Shown here: one piece after another, positions 7,023-15,281 of the stretch
Layout of the letters: each line of letters begins with the position of its first letter
How positions within the stretch are numbered: the stretch's first letter is position 1
Assembly (NCBI GenBank): GCA_964556705.1
Contig: CAZKXX010000068.1
Coordinates: 1 to 21,731, forward strand
Direction of reading: 5' to 3'
From: CAZKXX01 sp964556705
GTDB taxonomy: Bacteria > Acidobacteriota > Terriglobia > UBA7540
DNA: 21,731 nt
Position numbers and translations under genes: made by a program
The notes under the pieces: generated by a model
Told to the model about the DNA's origin: nothing
What the model saw: only the letters and a program-made list of their open reading frames with translations
Database searches by the model: none

Positions 7023-7964
7023 TCAGGCGAGCTCGGCTTCCGGCGCAATCGCCAGCCGCGTTTCGCCGTCCCGCCGGGCGCGCGCCAGAGCGCCTTCGGC
7101 CGCTTTGAGAAGTGTTTCCGCGTCCCGGACGTTTTTCCCCGCCGCCACGCCCACGTTGATCACGGGCGTGAGCAATCCCTTTTCGAGGTCCTTGAACTTT
7201 CCCCACTCGGCGACGTTGATGGGTTCGCCGGCCAGGCAGGCGCGCAGGCGGGCGGCCTGCGCCGAGGCGCTTTCCGCGTCGCAGCCGGGAACGAGGAGCA
7301 GAAATTCCTGCCCGCCGTAGCGTCCGACGGTGTCGTACGGGCGCACGGTGGTCCGCAGCCGCCGTGCGACTTCGCGCAGCACCGCGTCGCCCACGGCGTG
7401 CCCGTAGGAATCGTTGATCTGCTTGAACTGGTCGATCTCGATGAGGATGACACCGGCGGGCGACTGCTCGCGTTTGACGCGGGCAAGCTCGCGCCGCAGC
7501 GCGTCGAGAACAGAGACGCGGTTGTAGAGCCCGGTCATCGGGTCGTGCGTCGTCTGGTAGCTGAGGGCTTCCTGAGCGCGGCGCAGTTCCGCCTGGAGGT
7601 CCAGGAACCGCCGGCCGACGCGCAGGCGCGCCAGCAGCTCGTCGGGGTGCACCGGCTTGGAAAGGAAATCGTCCGCGCCGGCCGCCAAAGCATCCTCCGC
7701 CGCTTTCTGGGCTCCTTTGCGGAGCATGAGAAGAAGATAGGTGGAGCCGCCGTTTGCGCGGCGGGCCTGGCGGCAGATTTCAAATCCGGTCATCCCCTGA
7801 AGGTCGCTGTCGAGCAGCGCCACTTCCGGCGCGCTCTCCTGCTGGAGGGTTTTCAAAGCCGCCGCGCCGTCCGCCGCGCTGAGGACTTCGTAGCCCCACT
7901 GGGCGATGGTCGTTTCGAGCGATTTTCGCGAGTCCGGGTCGTGATCGGCAATCAGGATCTTCAT
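7023..7964 (-). CDS. Receiver-GGDEF response regulator with altered active sites
   Basis: A 313-residue protein in PleD-like order, with a receiver at 1-120, a helical linker, then a GGDEF domain (about 135-300). Diguanylate cyclases make cyclic di-GMP. Here the signature reads RYGGQEF: the metal-binding acidic third residue is Gln (codon CAG). The upstream metal position reads EIDQFK instead of the usual DxD. The inhibitory I-site RPYD, five residues before GGQEF, is intact. In the receiver, D52 (the phosphate acceptor) and the SKP lysine are present, but the acidic pair is D7-H8 and the conserved Thr/Ser is Leu. It may therefore act as a cyclic di-GMP receptor or scaffold and not as an enzyme. 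GGAGGAGG precedes the ATG, which overlaps the kinase stop as ATGA. Confidence 0.9.
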   Translation of the reverse strand: MKILIADHDPDSRKSLETTIAQWGYEVLSAADGAAALKTLQQESAPEVALLDSDLQGMTGFEICRQARRANGGSTYLLLMLRKGAQKAAEDALAAGADDFLSKPVHPDELLARLRVGRRFLDLQAELRRAQEALSYQTTHDPMTGLYNRVSVLDALRRELARVKREQSPAGVILIEIDQFKQINDSYGHAVGDAVLREVARRLRTTVRPYDTVGRYGGQEFLLLVPGCDAESASAQAARLRACLAGEPINVAEWGKFKDLEKGLLTPVINVGVAAGKNVRDAETLLKAAEGALARARRDGETRLAIAPEAELA

Positions 7965-10900
7965 GCGCGCGCCTCCTCCCCCAGGTCGGCCAAGGCCCTC
8001 TGGAGGCGTTGGAGTTCGTCCTCCAGCCGGTTCCAGGCTGGTTCGACGCGGGCCAGGTCACCTTGGCGGGCGAGGCTTTCGAGGTCTTCGGCGGCCTTCC
8101 GGGCGGCCAGGGCGGCGAAGTTTCCGACCGAGCTTTTCAGCGTGTGGGCGGCCCGCTCCAGTTGGTGCGCGTCGCCGAGCCGCAAGGCTTCCCGCGCGTC
8201 GGACATCAGTTTCTCACACCCGTCAAGGAAAAGCTCCGCCATCTCGCGCAGAAGCTTTTCATCCCCCTCGACGCGCTCCAGCGCCTGAGCGAGGTCGAAG
8301 GCCGGGGCCGCCGCGAGCGAGCTTGCGATTTCGGGAGCTCGGCCGCGGAATTCCTCCATCGCCCGAAGCAGCGCGCGCGGGTCGAGCGGCTTGGGCACGT
8401 AGCTGTTGAAGCCCGCGGCGAGGCAGCGTTCGCGGTCGCCCAGCATGGCGTGCGCCGTCATGGCGATGACGGGCAGGCGCGCGCCGCTGCCGAACTCCGC
8501 GGCGCGGAGGGCCGCGAGCGCTTCGAAACCATCCATCTCCGGCATTTCGATGTCCATCAGGACGGCGTCAAATTGCTGTTGCCTCACCGCCTCGACGGCT
8601 TCGCGCCCGTTGCCGACGACGCAGACTTCATGGCCGTGCCGCTCGAGGACCCTTCGGACCAGCTTCTGGTTGACCGGATTGTCCTCCGCCACGAGCAGCC
8701 GCATCCCCCGGCGCGGTGCGACTGGCGCCCGTTGGGCCGCCGGCACTGACTTTTCGCGCGGTGAGACTTTCCCGAGGACCCGCAGAACGGTGTCCAGCAG
8801 TTCGCGCGGGGTGAGGGGTTTGACCAGATACGTGGCGGCGCCCAGCTTGCGGCAGCGCTCCGCTTCTTCGCGAAGCCTCGAGGAAGTCAGCAGCAGGATG
8901 GCGGTGATTTGGCGGTTCCGCCCGGAACGCAGGTGTTCGAGGAGAGCGAAGCCGTCCATCTCCGGCATCTCGGAATCGACCAGCAGCAGGTGGAAGGGCT
9001 CGCCGGCATCTTCGGCCTGCTTCCACAACCGGAGCGCCGCCGGGCCGTCTTCCGCCACGACGGAATGCATTCCCCAGCGCGCGAGGGTTTCCGACAGGAA
9101 GCGGCGATTCGTGGGATGGTCGTCCACGATCAGCGCGCGAAGGCCGCGAAGATTTTCGAAGCCGGCCGGCGAGGCCGCGGCGGGCACTTCGGCGGGAACG
9201 CCGAAAGGCACGGTGAAGTGGAAGACGGAGCCGCGGCCAGGCTCGCTCTCAACCTCCAGCCGGCCGCCCATTAGCTCGGCCATCCGCGAAGCGATGGCGA
9301 GGCCGAGTCCCGTGCCGCCGTAGCGTCGCGTGGTGGAGCCGTCGGCCTGCGTGAAAGCCTCGAAGATGGCGCGCTGCTTTTCGGGCGCAATGCCGATCCC
9401 GGTGTCCGCAACCGAGAAACGCAGCTCTCTGCCGCTCGCCAGTTCCACGCGCAGCGTCACCTCCCCGCGGTCCGTAAACTTGATGGCGTTTCCCAGCAGG
9501 TTGGTCAGAATCTGGCGGAGCCGCACCGGGTCTCCGGCCACGCTTTCGGGCACGTCCGGGGCGACATACCAGGCCAGCTCCAGCCCCTTCTGGTGCGCGC
9601 GGGGCGCAAAGGCTTTCAAAGTCTCGCCCACGGCCGAAGGGAGGTTGAATTCGATCTCTTCCAGCGTCAGTCGGCCTGATTCGATTTTCGAGAAATCGAG
9701 GATCTCGTTAATGATCGCAAGCAGCGATTCCGCCGAGGAGCGCACCAGCTCCAGATATTCGCGCTGTTCGGAACTGAGCGGAGTCTCCAGCGCCAGCTCC
9801 GCCATGCCGATGATGCCGTTCATCGGCGTGCGGATCTCGTGGCTGACGCGCGCGACGAACTCGCTCTTGGCGCGGCTGGCCGCTTCGGCGGCCTCTTTGG
9901 CGCGTTCGAGCTCCTCCTGCATGCGTTTCCGCTCCGTGATGTCGTTGCTGACGCCGACGAAGCCGATATCCCGGCCCTGCGAGTCCCGGACGATGGCGTC
10001 AATGACGTAGGCGGGGAAGACCGTGCCGTCCTTGCGCTGGACCATGAACTCCCCTTCCCACTGATTGCGGGCCCGGATGTCTTCGACGATCTGAGTGGCC
10101 ATCGCGCGCGCGAACGCCGGCACCGTCACCTCCACGATTCGGCGGCCCAGTGCTTCTTCCGCTTTCCACTGGTACAGGCTCTCGGCGAAGCGGTTCCAAT
10201 AGACGATTCGGCCCTCGAGGTCCGTGGCGATCACGGCACTGCGCACCTGGTCCAGCAGCGACGCCTGGAAGCGGATTTGTTCTTCCGCTCTCCTCCGTTC
10301 CGTGATGTCCTCGACGGTCCCCTCGTAATAGAGCGTGTTTCCCTCCGCGTCGCGAACGGCGGTGGCGTTCTCGCGAATGTGGATCACAGCGCCGTCTTTA
10401 CGCCGCCAGGAAGTCTCCAGGCCTCGCACCTCCCCTTGTCGCTCGATCTGCTCCTTAAACGCCGCGCGGGGATAGGAAGGTTCGAAGCCCTCATCTTCCA
10501 GGTTGCGGCGCGAAAGCTGCTCGTAAGATTCATAACCCATCATTCGCATGAGGGCCGGATTGGCCGCCAGGATTTGTCCGTCCGGCGTGGTACGATAGAT
10601 TCCCACCGGCGCGTTTTCGAAGAGAGTCCGGTAACGCTGCTCGCTGCGCTGGAGCGCCTCTTCCATGGCCTTTCGGTCCAGGAAGGCGCGCAACATTTCC
10701 GCCACGGCGGAGAGGAGGTCCCGCTCTTCGACCAGGAACGGACCTTCATCGGCCTCCGGCCGCTCCTCGCGATAGACAACCTCAATCACTCCCTGCCGGC
10801 CGTCTGAAGTGGCGAACTCCGCCCGCTGCTTCCAGGGCGAGTCGCCGAAACCGGGTGTGCGGCTTTCGGCCCCGTCGAAGACAACGCGGGCTTCCGCTAT

Positions 10901-12883
10901 TTCCGGGTATTGCCAGGCCGCGGGCAACAGAGCGGCGACCTTGGAAATCACTTCCTCCACCGATTGCTGGGTGCTCTGGAGCAGGCGCGCGGCGCGGTGG
11001 AGCGCTGTCTGTTCCTTGACGCGCTCGTGCAGCTGCCGGAGCAGCCTTTCGCGTTCGGCCTCGGCGCGCTTCCGCTCGGTGATGTCGCGGGCGATCCCCT
11101 GAATCCCCACGACCCGATCGTTTTCGCGGATCGCGTTGCCGGTAAGCTCCACCTCCAGCCTTCGACCGTCTTTCGTCAGGAGAGTCCACTCCGAGATCCC
11201 AAGTTCTTCCCCGGAGAGGACGCGGGCAAAGGATTTCCAGCCCTGGACCGCATGCTCCGGCGGCATCAATGCGAAGAGCGACTTCGCCTGAATTTCCACG
11301 CGCGAATAGCCGGTCAGGCGCTCGCCGGCGCGGTTGAGCGAGGTGATCTTGCCTTCCAGGTTGCAGGTGAAGACGGCGTCCGTGGCATTTTCAAAGAGGT
11401 TCTGATACTGCTCAGCGAGCGCGGCCTGGCGGCGGAGCCATTCGCGAATTTCAGCGGTCTTGTCGCGGACCTGGCGGCGAAGAATGGCCACGGCGACCGC
11501 CGCGAGCAGCAGAATGCCGCCGATGATGAGCAGCAAAAGGACCGCATGGCGGTGCGTCCACCAGGGCGTTCGTTCGATGACGCGAATGTCCTCAACAGAA
11601 CGGGCCAGGACTCGGAAGGCGCGCGGCGTGCGGTTTTCGTCCACCTGCACCGAGCAAATGCCGGTCACCGCGAGCCGGCTGCCTTCTTCGATTTTTCTCA
11701 AGACCGGAATGCTTCCCGCGTCTTCCAATTTCGTCTGAAAGACGACGCCGTCTGATTCGAGGATTAGGACCTGTTCTTCGGGAACCAGGGTTTTGTCCAG
11801 CAGCACTCCCTCGATTCGGACAAGCTCACCATCCAGCTCTCCGTTGAGGGCCGCGGCGGCCATCGCGGGTTGAGGCTCTGCTGCCGGGGCCCTGCCGACT
11901 TTCCGAAAGATGGCGTCCTGAAGATACGGCGACCTTGCGCCGGGGGCCGGGAAGCCGAGGACTTCAACCTCGTCCCCAATATCAAGAGGCGTGCCCTGCG
12001 AACTCTCGACATAAATGCTGCCCGTGGGCCCCTGCACGAAGAGGGATCTTCCCAGCCGATGCAAGGTGACGACGCCCCGAATTTTGACCCGGTGGCCGAC
12101 AGCCTGCTCCGGCGTGAACTCAAGTACGCGGCTGATGGGGCGGACCGGGACGTTAAACAGGTCTGCGGGTGCCGATGACAGGATCGAAAGAAAAGTCAGA
12201 TCGGGCGCGAACAGGCGCACGCCGACCAGTTGGCGCCGCTCGTTAAACATCGTTCCCACGGCGCCTCGGACCCGAACCCGCGCGTCCACCAGGTTCGCCG
12301 GCGCGGGCTTGTCCCAATATCCCGGAATTCGAACCTCCACGCGGCCGCCGGCAGTCGAAAGGTGCACCGACAGGTGTCCGGTGTCGATGCGGGCCTGGCG
12401 GACCACACCCTCGATTTCCACCCACTGACTGTCCAGTGCTCCCGCCGAGAGTTCAGCCAGCGTCGTCCGGTGCGGCGTGGGGTGTTTCCCGCGCCCCAGG
12501 ATTCTGAAGCGCGGCTCGACGATCATGGGGGCAAAGTACCCCGGAGTGGTGGTCCCTTCGACTTCCACCCAGCTCCCCGCCTCGAGAGGAAGGACTTCGT
12601 CCGCCTTCGTGTGAATGTAAACCCCTCCCGTCGCGTCCTGGACGAACAACTCCCAGCCGGTGCCGCCGTAGTAAGTCACGACACCACGGAACCGAACGGG
12701 ATAGCCGCGCTCGGCTTTCTCCGGCGAAAGGAGGCGGATGTCCTCGACGCGGGTGAGAACGGGAAGGGTCTCTTGCGGCGGGGCCGCGGCGAGGCTCGCC
12801 GAAAACACCAGGAGCGCGGCGAGAAGTCTTCGGCCCTTTCGCCCCGCAAGGACGAGTTGTGCTGCCAGCCGGCCGTCCATCAT
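7961..12883 (-). CDS. Hybrid histidine kinase with OB-like sensor, PAS, two receivers and HPt
   Basis: A 1640-residue membrane phosphorelay protein. An N-terminal signal or membrane segment (18-34) precedes a periplasmic sensor (about 40-440) made of four OB-like beta repeats starting near 61, 153, 264 and 353. A membrane segment (447-468) follows. The cytoplasmic part has PAS domains at about 492-603, 751-862 and 874-985, with a GAF-like stretch (620-740) between the first two. HisKA has H1015 (SHEIRTPMNG). HATPase has N1132, DTGIGI (1160-1165) and GTGLGL (1190-1195). Receiver one has D1303, receiver two D1444, and the HPt domain H1580 (AAHTLKSSVGNF). All phosphotransfer residues are intact. 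The start at 12883 overlaps the previous stop as ATGA; an upstream ATG at 12946 would lie inside the previous gene. Confidence 0.93.
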   Translation of the reverse strand: MMDGRLAAQLVLAGRKGRRLLAALLVFSASLAAAPPQETLPVLTRVEDIRLLSPEKAERGYPVRFRGVVTYYGGTGWELFVQDATGGVYIHTKADEVLPLEAGSWVEVEGTTTPGYFAPMIVEPRFRILGRGKHPTPHRTTLAELSAGALDSQWVEIEGVVRQARIDTGHLSVHLSTAGGRVEVRIPGYWDKPAPANLVDARVRVRGAVGTMFNERRQLVGVRLFAPDLTFLSILSSAPADLFNVPVRPISRVLEFTPEQAVGHRVKIRGVVTLHRLGRSLFVQGPTGSIYVESSQGTPLDIGDEVEVLGFPAPGARSPYLQDAIFRKVGRAPAAEPQPAMAAAALNGELDGELVRIEGVLLDKTLVPEEQVLILESDGVVFQTKLEDAGSIPVLRKIEEGSRLAVTGICSVQVDENRTPRAFRVLARSVEDIRVIERTPWWTHRHAVLLLLIIGGILLLAAVAVAILRRQVRDKTAEIREWLRRQAALAEQYQNLFENATDAVFTCNLEGKITSLNRAGERLTGYSRVEIQAKSLFALMPPEHAVQGWKSFARVLSGEELGISEWTLLTKDGRRLEVELTGNAIRENDRVVGIQGIARDITERKRAEAERERLLRQLHERVKEQTALHRAARLLQSTQQSVEEVISKVAALLPAAWQYPEIAEARVVFDGAESRTPGFGDSPWKQRAEFATSDGRQGVIEVVYREERPEADEGPFLVEERDLLSAVAEMLRAFLDRKAMEEALQRSEQRYRTLFENAPVGIYRTTPDGQILAANPALMRMMGYESYEQLSRRNLEDEGFEPSYPRAAFKEQIERQGEVRGLETSWRRKDGAVIHIRENATAVRDAEGNTLYYEGTVEDITERRRAEEQIRFQASLLDQVRSAVIATDLEGRIVYWNRFAESLYQWKAEEALGRRIVEVTVPAFARAMATQIVEDIRARNQWEGEFMVQRKDGTVFPAYVIDAIVRDSQGRDIGFVGVSNDITERKRMQEELERAKEAAEAASRAKSEFVARVSHEIRTPMNGIIGMAELALETPLSSEQREYLELVRSSAESLLAIINEILDFSKIESGRLTLEEIEFNLPSAVGETLKAFAPRAHQKGLELAWYVAPDVPESVAGDPVRLRQILTNLLGNAIKFTDRGEVTLRVELASGRELRFSVADTGIGIAPEKQRAIFEAFTQADGSTTRRYGGTGLGLAIASRMAELMGGRLEVESEPGRGSVFHFTVPFGVPAEVPAAASPAGFENLRGLRALIVDDHPTNRRFLSETLARWGMHSVVAEDGPAALRLWKQAEDAGEPFHLLLVDSEMPEMDGFALLEHLRSGRNRQITAILLLTSSRLREEAERCRKLGAATYLVKPLTPRELLDTVLRVLGKVSPREKSVPAAQRAPVAPRRGMRLLVAEDNPVNQKLVRRVLERHGHEVCVVGNGREAVEAVRQQQFDAVLMDIEMPEMDGFEALAALRAAEFGSGARLPVIAMTAHAMLGDRERCLAAGFNSYVPKPLDPRALLRAMEEFRGRAPEIASSLAAAPAFDLAQALERVEGDEKLLREMAELFLDGCEKLMSDAREALRLGDAHQLERAAHTLKSSVGNFAALAARKAAEDLESLARQGDLARVEPAWNRLEDELQRLQRALADLGEEARA

Positions 12884-13512
12884 CGGCCGTTCTTCTTCCC
12901 CCCGATCATTCGGTCCACGTCGGGCTTGACGATTCTTTCGTAACACTCCGGACAGATGCCGTGGCTGAATCGTGTGTCCGTGTGCTCGCTGATGTAATCC
13001 TCGACCCGCTGCCAGTAGTTCTTGTCGTTGCGGATCTTCTTGCAGTAGGAACAGATGGGAAGCAGGGCCTGGAGGACTTTCACGCGTCCCAACGCCTCCT
13101 GCAATTCACGGACCCGGTCGGCCAGGTCTCGCTGCAAGGCGATGATGCGTTCGCCGACCTGAAGTCGCGCTCGCAGCTCTTCACGGTCAAACGGCTTGGT
13201 GATAAAGTCGTCGGCGCCGGCCTCTAATCCCGCCACCAAATCTTCTTTTCCTCCGCGCGCGGTCAGCAGAATGATGTAAAGAGGGCGTTGAGATGATTCG
13301 GCCCGCACGCGGCGGCAAATTTCGGTCCCGTCCATTTCCGGCATCATCCAGTCGAGAATGGCGAGTGACGGAGTCTCCTGCTGCGAAAGCGCCTGCCAGG
13401 CGGCGGCCCCGTCGCTGAAGGACAAGACGTCATATCCCCACTTCGCGAGCGTCGTCTCCAGCATTCGGCGAGAAACGGCATCATCCTCGGCAATTAATAT
13501 TCTGGTCAACAT
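12880..13512 (-). CDS. Response regulator with C-terminal Cys4 module
   Basis: A 210-residue protein. The receiver (1-125) is complete: acidic E9/D10, phosphate acceptor D54 in AILDWMMPEMDG, T84 in LLTARGG and K106 in ITKPF. A heptad-rich helix (about 120-150) connects it to a compact tail with C154-x2-C157 (ICSYCKKIRND), a conserved YW and HTDTRFSHG stretch, and C187-x2-C190 (CPEC), which looks like a metal-binding or redox module. This tail is, to my knowledge, common in acidobacterial and deltaproteobacterial regulators but has no defined function. There is no DNA-binding domain. The start at 13512 is chosen because GAGG lies 9 nt upstream; an ATG at 13587 has no such site. It is the first gene of the signalling operon, and its receiver closely resembles that of the GGDEF gene. 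Confidence 0.88.
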   Translation of the reverse strand: MLTRILIAEDDAVSRRMLETTLAKWGYDVLSFSDGAAAWQALSQQETPSLAILDWMMPEMDGTEICRRVRAESSQRPLYIILLTARGGKEDLVAGLEAGADDFITKPFDREELRARLQVGERIIALQRDLADRVRELQEALGRVKVLQALLPICSYCKKIRNDKNYWQRVEDYISEHTDTRFSHGICPECYERIVKPDVDRMIGGKKNGR

Positions 13513-13997
13513 GTGTCTCAACCTCTTTCGCGAGGCAGAGTAAGTCTCCCTCTGGGAGAGCACAAGCCATTCCAGAGTCATTGGCAAACCAGAAAATTCC
13601 TCTCAGTCGCAAAGCAGAACCGTGCGGCAGGGAAATGTGCGTAGCTTGCTGCTACAGAAGAACTTACAGGAAGCATCGGAACGCGAAATCTAAAGCCGCT
13701 CGCGAGCGCCAAATTTTCAGCCGGCGGCCGCGGAGCCGCGCGGGGCCAGGAATGGCTACTGATACTACAGGGTGTCTCCAAATCAGACGGCACGCGAACG
13801 AAAGACTGACCCGAAGGGGCCACTAACGGTCTGGCTTGGGGGTCCGTCCAACGCCTCAGACGTTCCAAATGGTCCTCTGCAAAAGAAACCAAGGAGGTCG
13901 CAGCCACGGCAAGTTTTCTTCTCGGGAACATTCACGGGAAGCGATTCGTAAAGTCTTCCAGAGGCCCGATGGTCGGGCCGGGGGACGGGAGTGAACC
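13513..13997. other. Divergent regulatory region between signalling and export operons
   Basis: No gene is supported in this 485-bp stretch. Short frames on both strands lack ribosome-binding sites and family signatures. It includes hairpins at 13545-13559 (TCTCCC/GGGAGA), 13641-13655 (GTAGC/GCTAC), the palindrome CGCTCGCGAGCG at 13697-13708, and a hairpin at 13963-13979. No clear -35/-10 pair was found for either direction, so promoters could not be assigned. Confidence 0.6.
13963..13979 (+). promoter_or_regulatory. Hairpin or operator just upstream of the adaptor gene
   Basis: GGCCCGA-TGG-TCGGGCC, a perfect 7-bp inverted repeat that ends 18 nt before the ATG at 13998 and just upstream of the GGGAG ribosome-binding site. 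It could be a transcription-factor site or an mRNA hairpin that affects translation. Confidence 0.45.
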
Positions 13998-15209
13998 ATG
14001 ACAAACGGTAATAAGAACGGTCGAGGCCGGCGAAGGTGGTGGCTGTGGGGTGGCCTCGGAGTGGTCGTCGTGGCGGGCATCTTTGGGACCGCAACGGTCT
14101 TGCGCTCGAACCACTCGATTGACCCGTCGAAACTCGCCAAGGTCGAAAAGGGCGACCTGGCGCGATCGGTAGTGGCGACGGGGAAGGTCGAGCCGTTGTC
14201 GAAAGTCGAGGTGAAGTCCAAAGCCAGCGGGATCGTCAAACAGGTCTTCGTTCATTACGGCGACCGGGTGAAGGCGGGCCAGGTGCTCGTGGAGCTCGAC
14301 AAGGAAGAGCTTCAGGCGCGGGTGCGGGAGCTGCGCGCCAGCCTGATTGCGGCGCAGGCGGCGATGGAAGCCGCGCAGGCAACCTACGAACGCCAGAAGG
14401 TGGAGGCCGAAGCGCCCGACCTGCCGTTCCTGAAAGCCAGTCTGGAGCGCGCGCGGTCGCTCAACGCGGACGGACTGATTTCCCAGGCCGTTCTGGAAGA
14501 CGCCGAGAAGGCATACGAGCTGGCGCTGAACAAGCAGATGATCGCGCAACGCAACCTGAGCGTTGCGCGGGCGGAAGTGGCTCGCGCGCACGCCCAGGTG
14601 GCTCAGGCGCAAGCGGCGCTCGAACGCGCCGAGGAAGACCTTCGCAACGCCACGATCGTCAGCCCGATGGACGGTCTGGTCCTTTCGCGCGACGTGGAAG
14701 TCGGCGACGCCGTCAGCTCGATCCTCGTTCTCGGGTCGCAGGCCACGCTGGTCATGACGCTCGGCGATACAAGCGAGGTCTATGTGAAGGGCAAGGTGGA
14801 CGAAGCCGACATCAGCAAGGTCTATCACGGCCAGCCGGCGCGCATCGTGGTCGAGTCGCTCAAAGAAAAGAAATTCGAAGGCAAGGTCACCAAGATTTCG
14901 CCCATGGGCGTCGAAAAAGACAACGTCACGACGTTCGAAGTCCGCGTCTCCATCCAGAACCCCACCGGTGAACTGCTGGCCAACATGAGCGCCAACGCCG
15001 AAATCATTCTGGAGGAGAAGCACGGCATCCTTATCCTCCCCGAATCCGCGGTCATCTACGACAAGGACCGCAACGCTTCCGTGGAAGTCCCCGACCCGAA
15101 AGGCCAAAACGGCCGGCGGAAGATCGCCGTGAAACTCGGAATCTCCAACGGCGTCAAGACCGAAGTCGCCGAAGGATTGAAGGAAGGCGACGAGGTCATA
15201 CTTCAGTGA
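13998..15209 (+). CDS. Periplasmic adaptor (HlyD/MacA family) of an ABC exporter
   Basis: A 403-residue membrane-fusion protein that would link inner-membrane permeases to an outer-membrane channel. An N-terminal membrane anchor (about 14-35) follows a basic stretch. The first half of the lipoyl domain (about 62-100, SGIVKQVFVHYGDRVKAGQ) leads into a long alpha-helical hairpin (about 102-213, Ala/Glu-rich heptads), and the second lipoyl half (218-245) reads IVSPMDGLVLSRDVEVGD. The beta-barrel domain lies at about 255-345 and a membrane-proximal domain after it. GGGAG precedes the ATG. The two downstream MacB-type permeases make a MacA-like role more likely than RND efflux, but family similarity alone does not settle the substrate. 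Confidence 0.9.
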   Translation: MTNGNKNGRGRRRWWLWGGLGVVVVAGIFGTATVLRSNHSIDPSKLAKVEKGDLARSVVATGKVEPLSKVEVKSKASGIVKQVFVHYGDRVKAGQVLVELDKEELQARVRELRASLIAAQAAMEAAQATYERQKVEAEAPDLPFLKASLERARSLNADGLISQAVLEDAEKAYELALNKQMIAQRNLSVARAEVARAHAQVAQAQAALERAEEDLRNATIVSPMDGLVLSRDVEVGDAVSSILVLGSQATLVMTLGDTSEVYVKGKVDEADISKVYHGQPARIVVESLKEKKFEGKVTKISPMGVEKDNVTTFEVRVSIQNPTGELLANMSANAEIILEEKHGILILPESAVIYDKDRNASVEVPDPKGQNGRRKIAVKLGISNGVKTEVAEGLKEGDEVILQ

Positions 15210-15232
15210 CGAGTGACGGGTGACGAGAGACA
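15206..15232 (+). repeat. Short degenerate GTGACG tandem repeat
   Basis: Three imperfect TGACGAG/TGACGGG units, starting within the adaptor gene's last codons and supplying its TGA stop. Similar gagtgacgag strings are familiar in intergenic DNA of several phyla. Confidence 0.4.
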
Positions 15233-15281
15233 AGCGGACGCTCACTCGGAAGCGGTCAGGGACTGCCGGCCGGTTTGAGCC

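Noticed and set aside
13578..13931. Possible small proteins in the divergent spacer (117 codons minus, 81 codons plus at 13581-13826)
   Set aside because: Neither has a ribosome-binding site or a plausible domain, and they overlap each other on opposite strands.
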